Source of the DNA: RBG-16-66-20 sp040752005
Lineage (GTDB): Bacteria > Pseudomonadota > Gammaproteobacteria > Burkholderiales > SG8-39
NCBI GenBank assembly: GCA_040752005.1
Contig: JBFMFX010000024.1
Span: forward strand, 1 to 64,000
DNA: 64,000 nucleotides
Reading direction: 5' to 3'
Shown: positions 53,412 through 61,853 of the stretch, piece after piece
Layout: the number at the start of each line of letters is the position of its first letter
Position numbering within the stretch: the stretch's first letter is position 1
Translations under genes and position numbers: made by a program
The notes under the pieces: model-generated
The model's input: the letters and a program-made list of their open reading frames with translations, nothing else
The model's database searches: none
Told to the model about the DNA's origin: nothing

Positions 53412-54836
53412 GTGACCGAGGTGCTCGTCGCGCTCGGGGCAATGCTCGCGATCGCGTTCCTGCGCATTCCGATCGCGCTCGCGATGGGCATCGTCGGAAT
53501 CGTCGGCTACGCGTACCTGCGCGACTGGAACTGGGCCGCCGCCTTCGCCACCGCGCAGACCAAGATCTACGAGACCGGACGCAACTACACCCTGTCGGTC
53601 ATTCCGCTCTTTATCCTGATGGGCAACCTGGTGACGCGCGCCGGCATGTCGCAGGAGCTGTACCGCGCCGCCTACGCCTTCATCGGCCACCTGCGCGGCG
53701 GGCTGGCGATGGCGACCATCGTCGCCTGCGGCGGCTTTGGCGCAATCTGCGGCTCCTCGATCGCCACCGCCGCGACCTTCGCCAAGGTCGCGTACCCCTC
53801 GATGAAAGGATACGGCTACGCCGATCGCCTCTCGACCGGAGCGATCGCCGCCGGCGGCACGCTCGGGATCCTCGTGCCGCCGTCCACCATCATGGTGATC
53901 TACGGCATCATGACCGGCACCAACATCGGCAAGCTGTTCGCCGCCGGGATCCTGCCGGGAATCCTGGCGGTGGCGCTGCTGTGCCTTGCGGTGCAATACG
54001 TCACCTGGCGCGATCCCTCCGCCGGACCGCCGGGCAAGCCGCTGCCGTGGCGCGAGCGCATCGCGACGCTGCAGGGACTGGGGTGGTTCGTGGCGCTTGG
54101 CGTGATCCTGATCGCGGTCGTACAGCTCGGCTGGGTCGAGGGCGACGATGCGGCGGTCGCCGGCGCGATCGCCGTGTTCGCGCTCTCGCTCATCTACAAG
54201 GGCGTCACCAGCGTGATCGCGCTGTTTGTTCTGGTGATGGGCGGCATCTACGGCGGCGTGTTCACCGCCACCGAGGGCGCCGGGGTCGGCGCGACCGGCG
54301 CGCTCGTCATCGCCCTCGCCCGGCGCGCCCTCGACTGGCGCTCGCTCTACGCCGCGCTGGTCGAAAGCGCTCGCACCACTTCGATGCTCTTTCTCATCCT
54401 GATCGGGGCGCTGATGTTCGCCGACTTCGTGAACATCACGACCATGCCGAAGGACATCGTCGCCTTCGTCACGCGCTGGGAGCTGTCGCCGGTCATGGTG
54501 GTCGCGGCGATCATGCTGATCTACGTGCTGCTCGGCACCGCGATGGAGGAGCTTTCCATGATCCTTCTCACGGTGCCGGTGTTCTTTCCGCTCATCGTGC
54601 ATCTGGGCCTCGACCCCATCTGGTTCGGCGTGCTGATCGTGGTGGTGGTCGAAATCGGCCTCATCAGCCCGCCGGTGGGGATGAACCTGTTCGTCCTGAA
54701 GACGCTGATCCCGCAGGTGCCCACCGCGACCGTGTTCCGCGGCGTGCTGCCGTTCTTCGCCGCCGACTGCGTGCGCCTCGCCATCCTCATCGCCTTCCCC
54801 GCCGTCTCGCTCTACCTCCCCGGGCTGATGAAGTAG
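53412..54836 (+). CDS. TRAP transporter large permease DctM
   Basis: DctM is the transport subunit. The 474-residue protein has many helices with the family blocks SVIPLFILMGNLVTRAGMSQ, ICGSSIATAATFAKVAYPSM, LGILVPPSTIMVIYGIMTGT and IGLISPPVGMNLFVLKTL. Typical DctM is about 425-440 residues. The extra length lies near residues 220-265, where a segment (GWFVALGVILIAVVQLGWVE) looks like a diverged copy of the next one (IALFVLVMGGIYGGVFTATE). The start is GTG 53412; the longer open frame upstream is inside dctQ. Confidence 0.93.
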   Translation: MTEVLVALGAMLAIAFLRIPIALAMGIVGIVGYAYLRDWNWAAAFATAQTKIYETGRNYTLSVIPLFILMGNLVTRAGMSQELYRAAYAFIGHLRGGLAMATIVACGGFGAICGSSIATAATFAKVAYPSMKGYGYADRLSTGAIAAGGTLGILVPPSTIMVIYGIMTGTNIGKLFAAGILPGILAVALLCLAVQYVTWRDPSAGPPGKPLPWRERIATLQGLGWFVALGVILIAVVQLGWVEGDDAAVAGAIAVFALSLIYKGVTSVIALFVLVMGGIYGGVFTATEGAGVGATGALVIALARRALDWRSLYAALVESARTTSMLFLILIGALMFADFVNITTMPKDIVAFVTRWELSPVMVVAAIMLIYVLLGTAMEELSMILLTVPVFFPLIVHLGLDPIWFGVLIVVVVEIGLISPPVGMNLFVLKTLIPQVPTATVFRGVLPFFAADCVRLAILIAFPAVSLYLPGLMK

Positions 54837-54840
54837 CCCC

Positions 54841-54878
54841 GAAAAACAGGGTCAGACTCGGGTCTGACCCTGTTTTTC
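54841..54878. terminator. Perfect palindrome between dctM and kup, bidirectional terminator or REP-like unit
   Basis: GAAAAACAGGGTCAGAC and GTCTGACCCTGTTTTTC are perfect 17-base arms around TCGG. The A/T outer arms give a T-run on both strands, so it can terminate both convergent genes. It starts four bases after the dctM stop, and its last base pair lies inside the kup stop. Similar GGGTCAGAC palindromes are, to my knowledge, dispersed in many betaproteobacterial genomes. Confidence 0.85.
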
Positions 54879-56745
54879 AGATTTCCACCTTGGTGCCCAG
54901 CTCGATCACGCGATTGGCCGGCAGCTTGAAGTAGTCGGCGGCGTTGCCGGCGTTCCTCGCCAGCATCGCAAACAACCGCTCGCGCCACAGCGCCATCTCA
55001 CCGGCGCTCATGCCGACGGGCACCACGGTCTCGCGGCTGAGGAAAAACGACGTGCGCATCATGTCGAAATCCAGGCCCATCGTCCCGGCGATCTCCAGAG
55101 CGCGCGCGATGTCGGGCTCGTTCATGAATCCGTAGCGCACACGCATGCGCCAGCAACCGTGGCCGAGCTTCTCAAGCCGCACGCGCTTGTCGAAGCTCAC
55201 CCACGGCTCATCGGTCACCTCCACCGTGAGGAAGATGACGCGCTCGTGCAGCACCTTGTTGTGGTTGAGGTTGTGCAGCAGCGCGTGCGGCGTGGCTTCC
55301 GGCGTCGCCGTGAGGAATACCGCGGTGCCCGGCACGCGCGGGGGCGGGTCGCGGAACAGCGCCTCCAGAAAATCCTTCAGCGGTACCGAGGACGCGGACA
55401 GGCGCCGGTAAAGAATGGCACGCCCCTGGCGCCAGGTGAGCATCACGGTGAACACGCAGGCGCCGATCGCGAGCGGAAACCAGCCGCCGTCGGCGAGCTT
55501 GAGCAGGGTCGCCGAGAAGAACGCGAGATCAATCGCGATGAAAAACCCGGTGGCGGCGACGCACAGCCAGAGGGGGTAGTTCCAGAGGAACCGGATGACG
55601 AAGAAAGCGAGCAGCGTGTCCACGAGCATGGTCGCGGTCACCGCCACCCCGTAGGCGGAGGCAAGGCGCGAAGACGAGCCGAAGCCGGCCACGGCGAGGA
55701 GCACGGCGGCAGCGAGCAGCCAGTTGACGACGGGCATGTAGATCTGGCCGCGCTCGCGCGCCGAGGTCTGCACCACGTTCATGCGCGGCAGGAATCCGAG
55801 CTGGATCGCCTGGCGGGTGATCGAGTAGGCGCCGGTGATCGTGGCCTGCGAGGCGATGACCGTTGCCGCAGTCGCAAGCGCCACCATCGGATAGAGCGCC
55901 CACTGCGGAACGAGCAGGTAGAACGGGTTCTGCACCGTCTCGGGCGAGACGAGAAGGAGCGCCCCCTGTCCGAAGTAGTTGAGCACCAGCGCAGGCGCCA
56001 CAAGACTGAACCAGGCGATCCGCACCGGGCCCCTGCCGAAGTGTCCCATGTCGGCGTAGAGCGCTTCCGCTCCCGTCACCGCGAGCACCACCGCGCCCAG
56101 CACGACGAACGTCTCGGCGACATGCTCGGTGATGAAATGAAAGGCGTGCAGCGGACTGACCGCCGCCAGCACCCCAGGATGGCGCGCGATGCCGTACAGG
56201 CCGGCGGCGCCCAGCGCGAGAAACCAGGCGAGCGTCACCGGCCCGAAGAGCATTCCGACCGCCGCGGTGCCACGGCTCTGCAGGACAAACAGGAGGACGA
56301 TCACCACCACCGCGATCGGCACGACATAGGGCCTGAAGGCCGAGGTGCCCACTTCCAGTCCCTCGACGGCGGAGAGCACCGAGATCGCGGGCGTGAGGAC
56401 GGCGTCGCCGTAAAAGAGCGCTGCGCCGAACACGCCGATCAGGAGCAGCGGCGCCTGCCACTGCGGCCGGTTCTTCACGCCCGAGAAGGCCAGCGCGAGC
56501 AGAGCCATGATCCCGCCCTCGCCGCGGTTGTCGGCGCGCATGATGAGGACGACGTACTTGAGCGACACGACGACCATCAGCGACCAGAAGATGAGCGACA
56601 GGCCTCCCAGGATGTTCGGCTCGTCGAGCGCAATGCCGTGACCGGGCGCGAAGGTCTCTCGCACCGCGTAAAGCGGACTGGTGCCGATGTCGCCGAACAC
56701 CACGCCGAGCGCGACGAGCGTCAGCGCGGCCGTGCCGGATCTCAC
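54877..56745 (-). CDS. kup: Low-affinity potassium transporter Kup
   Basis: Kup is a proton-coupled K+ uptake system with 12 membrane helices and a soluble C-terminal domain. Motifs are LVALGVVFGDIGTSPLYAVR, MRADNRGEGGIMALLALAF, GAALFYGDAVLTPAISVLSA and VLAVTGAEALYADMGHFG. The frame is open to 56937, but that start lies beyond the divergent aldolase start. GTG 56745 gives 622 residues, equal to the E. coli protein, and is preferred, although no good ribosome site is visible before it. Confidence 0.92.
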   Translation of the reverse strand: MRSGTAALTLVALGVVFGDIGTSPLYAVRETFAPGHGIALDEPNILGGLSLIFWSLMVVVSLKYVVLIMRADNRGEGGIMALLALAFSGVKNRPQWQAPLLLIGVFGAALFYGDAVLTPAISVLSAVEGLEVGTSAFRPYVVPIAVVVIVLLFVLQSRGTAAVGMLFGPVTLAWFLALGAAGLYGIARHPGVLAAVSPLHAFHFITEHVAETFVVLGAVVLAVTGAEALYADMGHFGRGPVRIAWFSLVAPALVLNYFGQGALLLVSPETVQNPFYLLVPQWALYPMVALATAATVIASQATITGAYSITRQAIQLGFLPRMNVVQTSARERGQIYMPVVNWLLAAAVLLAVAGFGSSSRLASAYGVAVTATMLVDTLLAFFVIRFLWNYPLWLCVAATGFFIAIDLAFFSATLLKLADGGWFPLAIGACVFTVMLTWRQGRAILYRRLSASSVPLKDFLEALFRDPPPRVPGTAVFLTATPEATPHALLHNLNHNKVLHERVIFLTVEVTDEPWVSFDKRVRLEKLGHGCWRMRVRYGFMNEPDIARALEIAGTMGLDFDMMRTSFFLSRETVVPVGMSAGEMALWRERLFAMLARNAGNAADYFKLPANRVIELGTKVEI

Positions 56746-56867
56746 GCGGGGGTGACCGTTAGCCAGGGCAGCGAGGGGTTTCGGGTCGGAAGGGCGCGAA
56801 GTCTGCTCCCGCGGCGCACAAAAATCAAATCGCGTATCTTTGCAGACCCTTACACTTGTCTGGGCCG

Positions 56868-57621
56868 ATGAACGAGCGGGACAAAGCGTATTTTCTGGAG
56901 CGTGTCGGCAGGGAGATGGAGGCCGACCTCGCTGCACCGGAACTGCCAGTGCCGGAAGCGCTTGCCGCTGGTTGTCGCATCCTCGCGGCCGAAGGACACG
57001 AGTCGGGTCTTGCCGGACAGGTCACCGCGCGCGGCGACCAACCAGGCACGTGGTGGACGCTCCAGTTCGGCTACGGCTTCGACGAGGCGTCCGCCGAACG
57101 CATGGTGCTCATGGACGAAGATCTGCGCCCGCTCAAGGGCGGGCGGCCGAACCCCGGGGTTCGTTTCCACCTCTGGATCTATCGCAGACGGCCCGACGTG
57201 AACGCGATCGTGCACACCCATGCGCCGCATGCTTCGGCGCTCGCCGCGACCGGCAAGCCACTTCGCACGATCCACATGGACGCCGCGATGCTGCACGGCA
57301 CGGCACACCTCGCCGAGTGGCCGGGCGTTCCGGTCGCCGACGACGAGGGACGAATCATTTCCGCCGCCCTCGGCGAGGCGAAGACGATCTTGCTCGCCAA
57401 CCACGGGCTGCTCGCCGCGGGCGCGAGCGTCGAGGAGGCGATCTACCTCGTGGTGTTCTTCGAGCGTGCGGCGCGCACGCAGTGGCGCGCCATGGCCGCC
57501 GGGGGATTCAAGGAAGTGAAGCCGGAGCTCGCCGAAGAAGCGCGCGCGTTCCTGCTCCAGCCCCCCCATCGTGTGCGGCACGTTCGTCTACTGGGCGCGG
57601 CGTCTTGCGCGTGCCGCCTGA
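56868..57621 (+). pseudogene. Class II aldolase/adducin family gene with a +1 frameshift in a C run
   Basis: From ATG 56868 the frame encodes a normal class II aldolase. It contains GHESGLAGQVTARGD, the zinc histidines in AIVHTHAPHASALAATGKP, and LANHGLLAAGASVEEAIY. After FLLQPP a run of seven C (57561-57567) shifts the frame. With six C the protein would continue IVCGTFVYWARRLARAA and stop at 57619-57621, the usual end of the family (about 250 residues). As written, the frame runs on to 58001 across the opposite-strand dehydrogenase. This is either a real frameshift or a homopolymer sequencing error. The substrate is probably a sugar-acid or hydroxy-acid derivative. Confidence 0.85.
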
Positions 57622-57643
57622 ACCGGCGAAATCGGCAGAACCG

Positions 57644-58519
57644 TCATCGTCCCGATTTCCCGGCGAGCAGCTCGACCAGCACCGCCGGGTCGTGCTGCGC
57701 CCTGCCCTGCGCCGCGAGCAGCCGGTACAGCTCGGCGGCGGTGCGCGCCATCGGAAGCGGCACGCCCAGGCGGCGCGCCACCTCCGCCGCGTTCTCCAGG
57801 TCCTTGAGCATGATGGCGTTCGCCCCGAGCGGCGGCTCGAACCGGCGCTCCGCCATACGAGCGCCGAAGATCTGCAGCGGCAGCGAATCGGCGAAGCCCC
57901 CTGTGAGCGCCTCGGGCAGGCGCCTTGCGTCCACGCCGGCGGCTTCGGCAAGGCGTACCGCCTCGGCGATCACCGGCAGCAGGCTCCCGACGATGATCTG
58001 ATTGCAGAGCTTGGTGGTCTGGCCGGCTCCCGAATCGCCCATGCGCGTGAAGCGCTGCGCGAGATGCATCACCACCGGCCTTGCCCGCTCGATATCCTCG
58101 GGCCGGCCGCCGGCCATGATCGTGAGCGTGCCCTTCTCCGCGCCCGGCACGCCGCCGGAGACCGGTGCATCCACCAGGCCCACCCCGCGCTCTAGCAGCC
58201 GCCGCGCGAATTCGCGCGCCGCATCGGGCGCAATGCTGGAAAAATCCACCACCAGCTTGCCCGGCGCGGCGCCTTCGGCGACGCCGTTCGCGCCGAAGAG
58301 CACTTCGCCCGCCGCATGCTGGTCGGTGACACACATCATCACGATTTCCGACGCGCGCGCCAGCGCCGCGGGCGAGTCCATCGCCTGCGCGCCCTTCGCC
58401 AGTACCGGTGCGAGCTTTTCCTTCGTGCGGTTCCAGACGCAGACCTCGTAGCCGGCGGCGAGCAGCCGCAGCACCATCGGTTTTCCCATCAGGCCGATGC
58501 CGATGAACCCGAGCTTCAC
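57644..58519 (-). CDS. 3-hydroxyisobutyrate dehydrogenase-type NAD(P) oxidoreductase
   Basis: The 291-residue protein has the Rossmann motif LGFIGIGLMGKPMVLRLL, the substrate motif VDAPVSGGVPGAEKGTLTIM, the catalytic Lys region GAGQTTKLCNQIIVGSL and a C-terminal KDLENAAEVARRLG. The family covers 3-hydroxyisobutyrate, tartronate-semialdehyde (GarR/GlxR) and related dehydrogenases. The dehydratase neighbour favours a sugar-acid role. The start is GTG 58519, overlapping the ilvD-like stop (GTGA). Confidence 0.92.
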   Translation of the reverse strand: MKLGFIGIGLMGKPMVLRLLAAGYEVCVWNRTKEKLAPVLAKGAQAMDSPAALARASEIVMMCVTDQHAAGEVLFGANGVAEGAAPGKLVVDFSSIAPDAAREFARRLLERGVGLVDAPVSGGVPGAEKGTLTIMAGGRPEDIERARPVVMHLAQRFTRMGDSGAGQTTKLCNQIIVGSLLPVIAEAVRLAEAAGVDARRLPEALTGGFADSLPLQIFGARMAERRFEPPLGANAIMLKDLENAAEVARRLGVPLPMARTAAELYRLLAAQGRAQHDPAVLVELLAGKSGR

Positions 58520-60204
58520 CGTGCGCCTCCCCTGTGCGTCACCGCGCCATGGAACGCCGAGCTGACGAGCGCGGCGTATTTCTCCAGCGCGCCCGAAAGC
58601 CTGCGCTGCGGCATCCTGGCCTTTCGTTTCTTCAGCTCGCCGGCGGGAACGAGCAGTTCCAGCCTTGCCGTCTCGGCATCTATGACGATGCAGTCGCCCG
58701 AGCGCACGAGCGCGATCGGGCCGCCGGCGGCCGCCTCCGGCGACACATAGCCCACCATCATTCCGCGCGTCGCCCCCGAGAAGCGCCCATCGGTGACCAG
58801 CGCCACGCGCTCGCCCATGCCCTGCCCGTACAGAAGCGCCGTGACGCCGAGCATCTCGCGCATGCCGGGGCCGCCGCGCGGACCCTCGTAGCGGATGACG
58901 AGCACCTCGCCCGGTTTGTACGCGTGCCGGCGCACGACCTCGACGCACGCCTCCTCGCTGTCGAATACGCGCGCGCGCCCCTCGAACCTGAGCGACCTCA
59001 ATCCCGCCACCTTGATGAGCGCGCCGTCGGGGGCGAGGCTGCCCTTGAGCACCACCAGGCCGCCGCTGGGCAGGATCGGCTCGCGGCGCACCACCTCGCC
59101 GTCCGCGCCGCGATGCTCTTTCAGCGCCTGTTCGAGCGTGCCACCGTCCAGCGTCAGGCAGTCGCCGTGAAGCAGCCCGCGGCGCAGCAGCTCCTTCAAC
59201 ACTGCGTACACGCCGCCCGCCTCGTGCAGGTCCTTCGCGAGATACTTTCCGCCCGGTTTTAGGTCGGCGAGATAGGGCGTGCGCCTCGCCACGCGCGCCA
59301 GATCGTCGAGCGAGAAGCGGATGCCCGCCTCGTGCGCGATCGCGGGAATGTGCAGCCCGGCATTGGTCGAGCCGCCGGTGGCCGCGACCGCCGCACAGGC
59401 GTTCTCAAGGCTCTTGCGGGTCACCAGCTCGCGCGGCAGCGGCCCGCCGCGCCTGAGGATCTCCATCGCGACGCGGCCGCTCCGGCGCGCGAGCTCCGAG
59501 CGCTCCGAAGCGACCGCAGGCAGTGTCGCCGATCCGGGAAGCGCAAGGCCGAGCGTCTCGGCGACCATCGCCATGGTGTTGGCGGTGAACTGGCCGGGAC
59601 AGGCGCCGGGCGTCGGAAGACACGCGTGCTCCAGCGCATCCAGCTCCTTTCGGCTCACCGTGCCGGCGTAGACGCCGCCCACCGCCTCGTAGGTGTCGAG
59701 CACAGTGATGTCGCGGCCGTGGAGTCTGCCGGGCAGCGCCGCGCCGCCGTAGAGGAACACCGACGGTAGATTGAGGCGCACCATCGCCATCATCATCCCC
59801 GGCAGCGTCTTGTCACAACCAGCGATCGCGACGAGCGCGTCATAGGCATGGCCTCGCGCCACCGCCTCGACGCCGTCGGCGATGATCTCGCGCGAAGGCA
59901 GCGAATAGCGCATGCCGGCGTGGTTCATGGACATCGAGTCTGCCACCGCGATCGAGGCAAAATCGAAGGGCGTGCCTCCGGCCTCGCGCACACCCTCGCA
60001 CGCCTGCTTCGCCAGCGCGCCGAGCAGCGCGTTGCACGGGGTCACCCGCCCGTCGGCGGACACCACCCCGGCGAACGGGCGCGCGATCTCGGCGTCGCCC
60101 AGCCCCAGCCCGCGCAGGAAGGCGCGGTGCGGCGCGCGGTCCATGCCCTCGACCGTGACGCGCGAGGGCAGGATCCGGATCGTCAACCTGTTGGCACGCG
60201 CCAT
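58516..60204 (-). CDS. IlvD/Edd family dihydroxy-acid or sugar-acid dehydratase
   Basis: The 562-residue protein is an Fe-S dehydratase. Cluster cysteines are in RVTPCNALLG, AIAGCDKTLPGMMMAMVRL and PTPGACPGQFTANTMAMVAE; it also has SMSMNHAGMRYSLPSRE and TDGRFSGATRGMMVGYVSPE. Dihydroxy-acid dehydratase (valine/isoleucine synthesis) and aldonate dehydratases share this fold. Overlap with a 3-hydroxyisobutyrate-type dehydrogenase, and the aldolase and TctC neighbours, suggest a catabolic sugar-acid enzyme rather than IlvD proper. An alternative downstream start exists, but the N-terminus RVTVEGMDRAPHRAFLR fits homologues. Confidence 0.9.
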   Translation of the reverse strand: MARANRLTIRILPSRVTVEGMDRAPHRAFLRGLGLGDAEIARPFAGVVSADGRVTPCNALLGALAKQACEGVREAGGTPFDFASIAVADSMSMNHAGMRYSLPSREIIADGVEAVARGHAYDALVAIAGCDKTLPGMMMAMVRLNLPSVFLYGGAALPGRLHGRDITVLDTYEAVGGVYAGTVSRKELDALEHACLPTPGACPGQFTANTMAMVAETLGLALPGSATLPAVASERSELARRSGRVAMEILRRGGPLPRELVTRKSLENACAAVAATGGSTNAGLHIPAIAHEAGIRFSLDDLARVARRTPYLADLKPGGKYLAKDLHEAGGVYAVLKELLRRGLLHGDCLTLDGGTLEQALKEHRGADGEVVRREPILPSGGLVVLKGSLAPDGALIKVAGLRSLRFEGRARVFDSEEACVEVVRRHAYKPGEVLVIRYEGPRGGPGMREMLGVTALLYGQGMGERVALVTDGRFSGATRGMMVGYVSPEAAAGGPIALVRSGDCIVIDAETARLELLVPAGELKKRKARMPQRRLSGALEKYAALVSSAFHGAVTHRGGAR

Positions 60205-60258
60205 GGACCGGCGCGCCGCGTCTGTGCTGGAAGCGGGCCTTGGGAGTGAGGAGTCGCC

Positions 60259-60668
60259 ATGTTCCGCTTCATTCTAGCCGTCCTCGCCGCAGCGATCGTG
60301 GCGCCGGCGGCCCTCGCGCAGGCCTATCCGGCGCCCACGGTAAAGATCATCGTTCCCTACGGTGTCGGCGGCCCGGCCGACATCTACGGCCGGTTCACCG
60401 CCGCGCGGCTTTCGGAACCCGGCAGCGCCGCGCGCGATCCTCGAGCGCCTGAACGCCGAGATCGTCAAGGTGCTCAACGCGCCCGAAGTGAAGAAAGCTC
60501 GGGGCAAGCGGGGCGCGCAGGCGATGCCGATGGCGGTCGCCGAGTTCGAGCGGTTCCTCGGCGACGAGATCGCCAAATGGGGGCGGCCCCGTCCGGGCGA
60601 CCGGAATGAAGCCCGAGTTGCTCAGAGCCCCCGCCGCGCCGCGCGGCTGCGGCGCTTTCCGCGGGTAA
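60259..60668 (+). pseudogene. Collapsed tripartite tricarboxylate (TctC/Bug) binding-protein gene
   Basis: A good ribosome site (GAGGAG) and ATG 60259 lead into a signal peptide (LAVLAAAIVAPAALAQAYP) and the TctC N-terminus (VKIIVPYGVGGPADIYGRF). Near 60420 the frame changes and the next recognisable part is the TctC C-terminus: AILERLNAEIVKVLNAPEVK, then EFERFLGDEIAKWG. A second shift near 60585 leads to RATGMKPE in a third frame. About 200 internal residues are missing, so no functional receptor is made. Confidence 0.8.
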
Positions 60669-60792
60669 CCGCGCCCTTGCGCAGCTCGGAGCCGAAGTTG
60701 AAGCGGTTGGTACCCAGTTCTTTTGCGCGCTCGCGCATCAGGCGCTCGGCCTCCGACTCCATCGCGAGCTGCGCGCCGTACTTGCGTTTCAT
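60622..60792 (-). CDS. Small basic ORF of unknown origin
   Basis: From ATG 60792, preceded by GGAG, the frame encodes 56 residues starting MKRKYGAQLAMESEAERLMR and ending in an Arg-rich tail (GKRRSRAARRGL). I do not recognise it. It lies antisense to the end of the TctC remnant and beside the IS end. It may be the remainder of a gene broken by the IS insertion, or spurious. Confidence 0.25.
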   Translation of the reverse strand: MKRKYGAQLAMESEAERLMRERAKELGTNRFNFGSELRKGAVTRGKRRSRAARRGL

Positions 60793-60839
60793 CGGTGCTC
60801 CGGAGGAAGAGATTCTCTTGGAAGCCCAGCATGATACCC

Positions 60840-61612
60840 TGAACCGCCCCGGAATCTCCGGAGACTCCATTTCTTGAGAGGGTGGAGTTCATGAACACAA
60901 CGAAGAGGTATTCACCGGAAGTCAGGGAGCGGGCGGTTCGGTTGGTCTTTGAGCACGAGGCCGAGCATGACTCGCAGTGGGCGGCAATTGAGTCGATCGC
61001 GGCGAAGATGGGCTGCACCGCGGAGACGCTGCGCAAATGGGTGCGGCAGGCCGAGCGCGACCGAGGTCGGCGTGCGGGAGTAACCAGCACGGAGCGTGAG
61101 CGCCTCAAGGGTTTGTCTACACGGCCTTCGTCATCGACGTGTTCGCCCGGCGCATCATCGGCTGGCGCGTGGCGCGCTCGATGCCTGCGGAGCTCGTCCT
61201 GGGCGCGCTTGGAGCAAGCCATTTGGGCGTGCCGGGGTTCAGGGCGTCGTGCACCACAGCGACCACGGCAGCCTAGTATCTGTCGATCCGCTACTCCGAG
61301 CGCCTCGCCCAGGTCGGCGCTCAACCCTCTGTGGGCAGCGTGGGCGACTCCTACGACAACGCGCTCGCCGAAACGGTGATTGGGCTCTACAACACCGAGG
61401 TCATTCACCGGCGCGGGCCTTGGCGCGGAGTCGATGACGTCGAATACGCGACGCTCGAATGGGTGGACTGGTTCAATCATCGTCGGCTGCTCGAGCCGAT
61501 CGGCAATGTCCCGCCCGCGGAGCTCGAAGCGTCGTATCATCAGTCAACGGGTCAGTTGCCCATGGCAGCCTGACTCAAACCAGGAGCTCTCCGGAAAAGC
61601 CGGGGCGGTTCA
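60840..61612 (+). mobile_element. Degraded IS3-family insertion sequence, about 773 bases
   Basis: The ends are imperfect inverted repeats beginning TGAACCGCCCCGG at 60840. The right end, read inward from 61612, is TGAACCGCCCCGG followed by CTTTTCCGGAGA; the left has AATCTCCGGAGA. TG...CA ends and an orfA/orfB layout are typical of IS3. An intact member would be about 1.2-1.3 kb. No matching 3-4 base target duplication is visible (ACCC left, TCAT right). Confidence 0.85.
60891..61573 (+). pseudogene. IS3-family transposase remnants (orfA-orfB deletion fusion)
   Basis: ATG 60891 opens an IS3 OrfA with its helix-turn-helix: TKRYSPEVRERAVRLVFEHE, then KMGCTAETLRKWVRQAERD. At about 61110 it jumps into the middle of the OrfB integrase domain (FVYTAFVIDVFARRIIGWRV). 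The remainder is spread over three frames: LEQAIWA, then GVQGVVHHSDHGS, then GSVGDSYDNALAETVIGLYN and LEWVDWFNHRRLLEPIGNVP. The end of OrfA and start of OrfB, including the first catalytic Asp region, are deleted. No active transposase can be made. Confidence 0.85.
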
Positions 61613-61853
61613 TCATGCTCAGCTCCGCCTTCCCCTACCAAGCGCTCTATCTCGCCGCCGCCCGCGCGCTCGACTCCCCGTAACCCCGCCCGAGTGCTGC
61701 CCCCGGCACGCTGACAAACAACGGGGGTAAGGGGAACTTTGCCCGAAAACCAAGCAACACCCTCGCAACGACGCGCTTTGCCAGCAAATTCGCAAAAACC
61801 GACTTCCCGATCCCCGCTCGAACCAAAATCAGACTACTCGTGAAATATGCAGG
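61613..61853. other. Unassigned intergenic segment
   Basis: This 241-base stretch between the IS element and the hydrolase stop shows no gene I can support. A 22-codon frame from about 61615 (MLSSAFPYQALYLAAARALD) has no recognisable relatives. The base composition is less GC-rich than its neighbours, with several A/T tracts around 61730-61850. Confidence 0.5.

Noticed and set aside
55159..56871. 570-codon plus-strand frame antisense to kup
   Set aside because: Very charged (Glu/Arg/His) shadow sequence; kup motifs are intact on the other strand.
57622..58001. C-terminal extension of the aldolase frame
   Set aside because: It exists only because of the extra C at 57561-57567 and reads antisense to the dehydrogenase.
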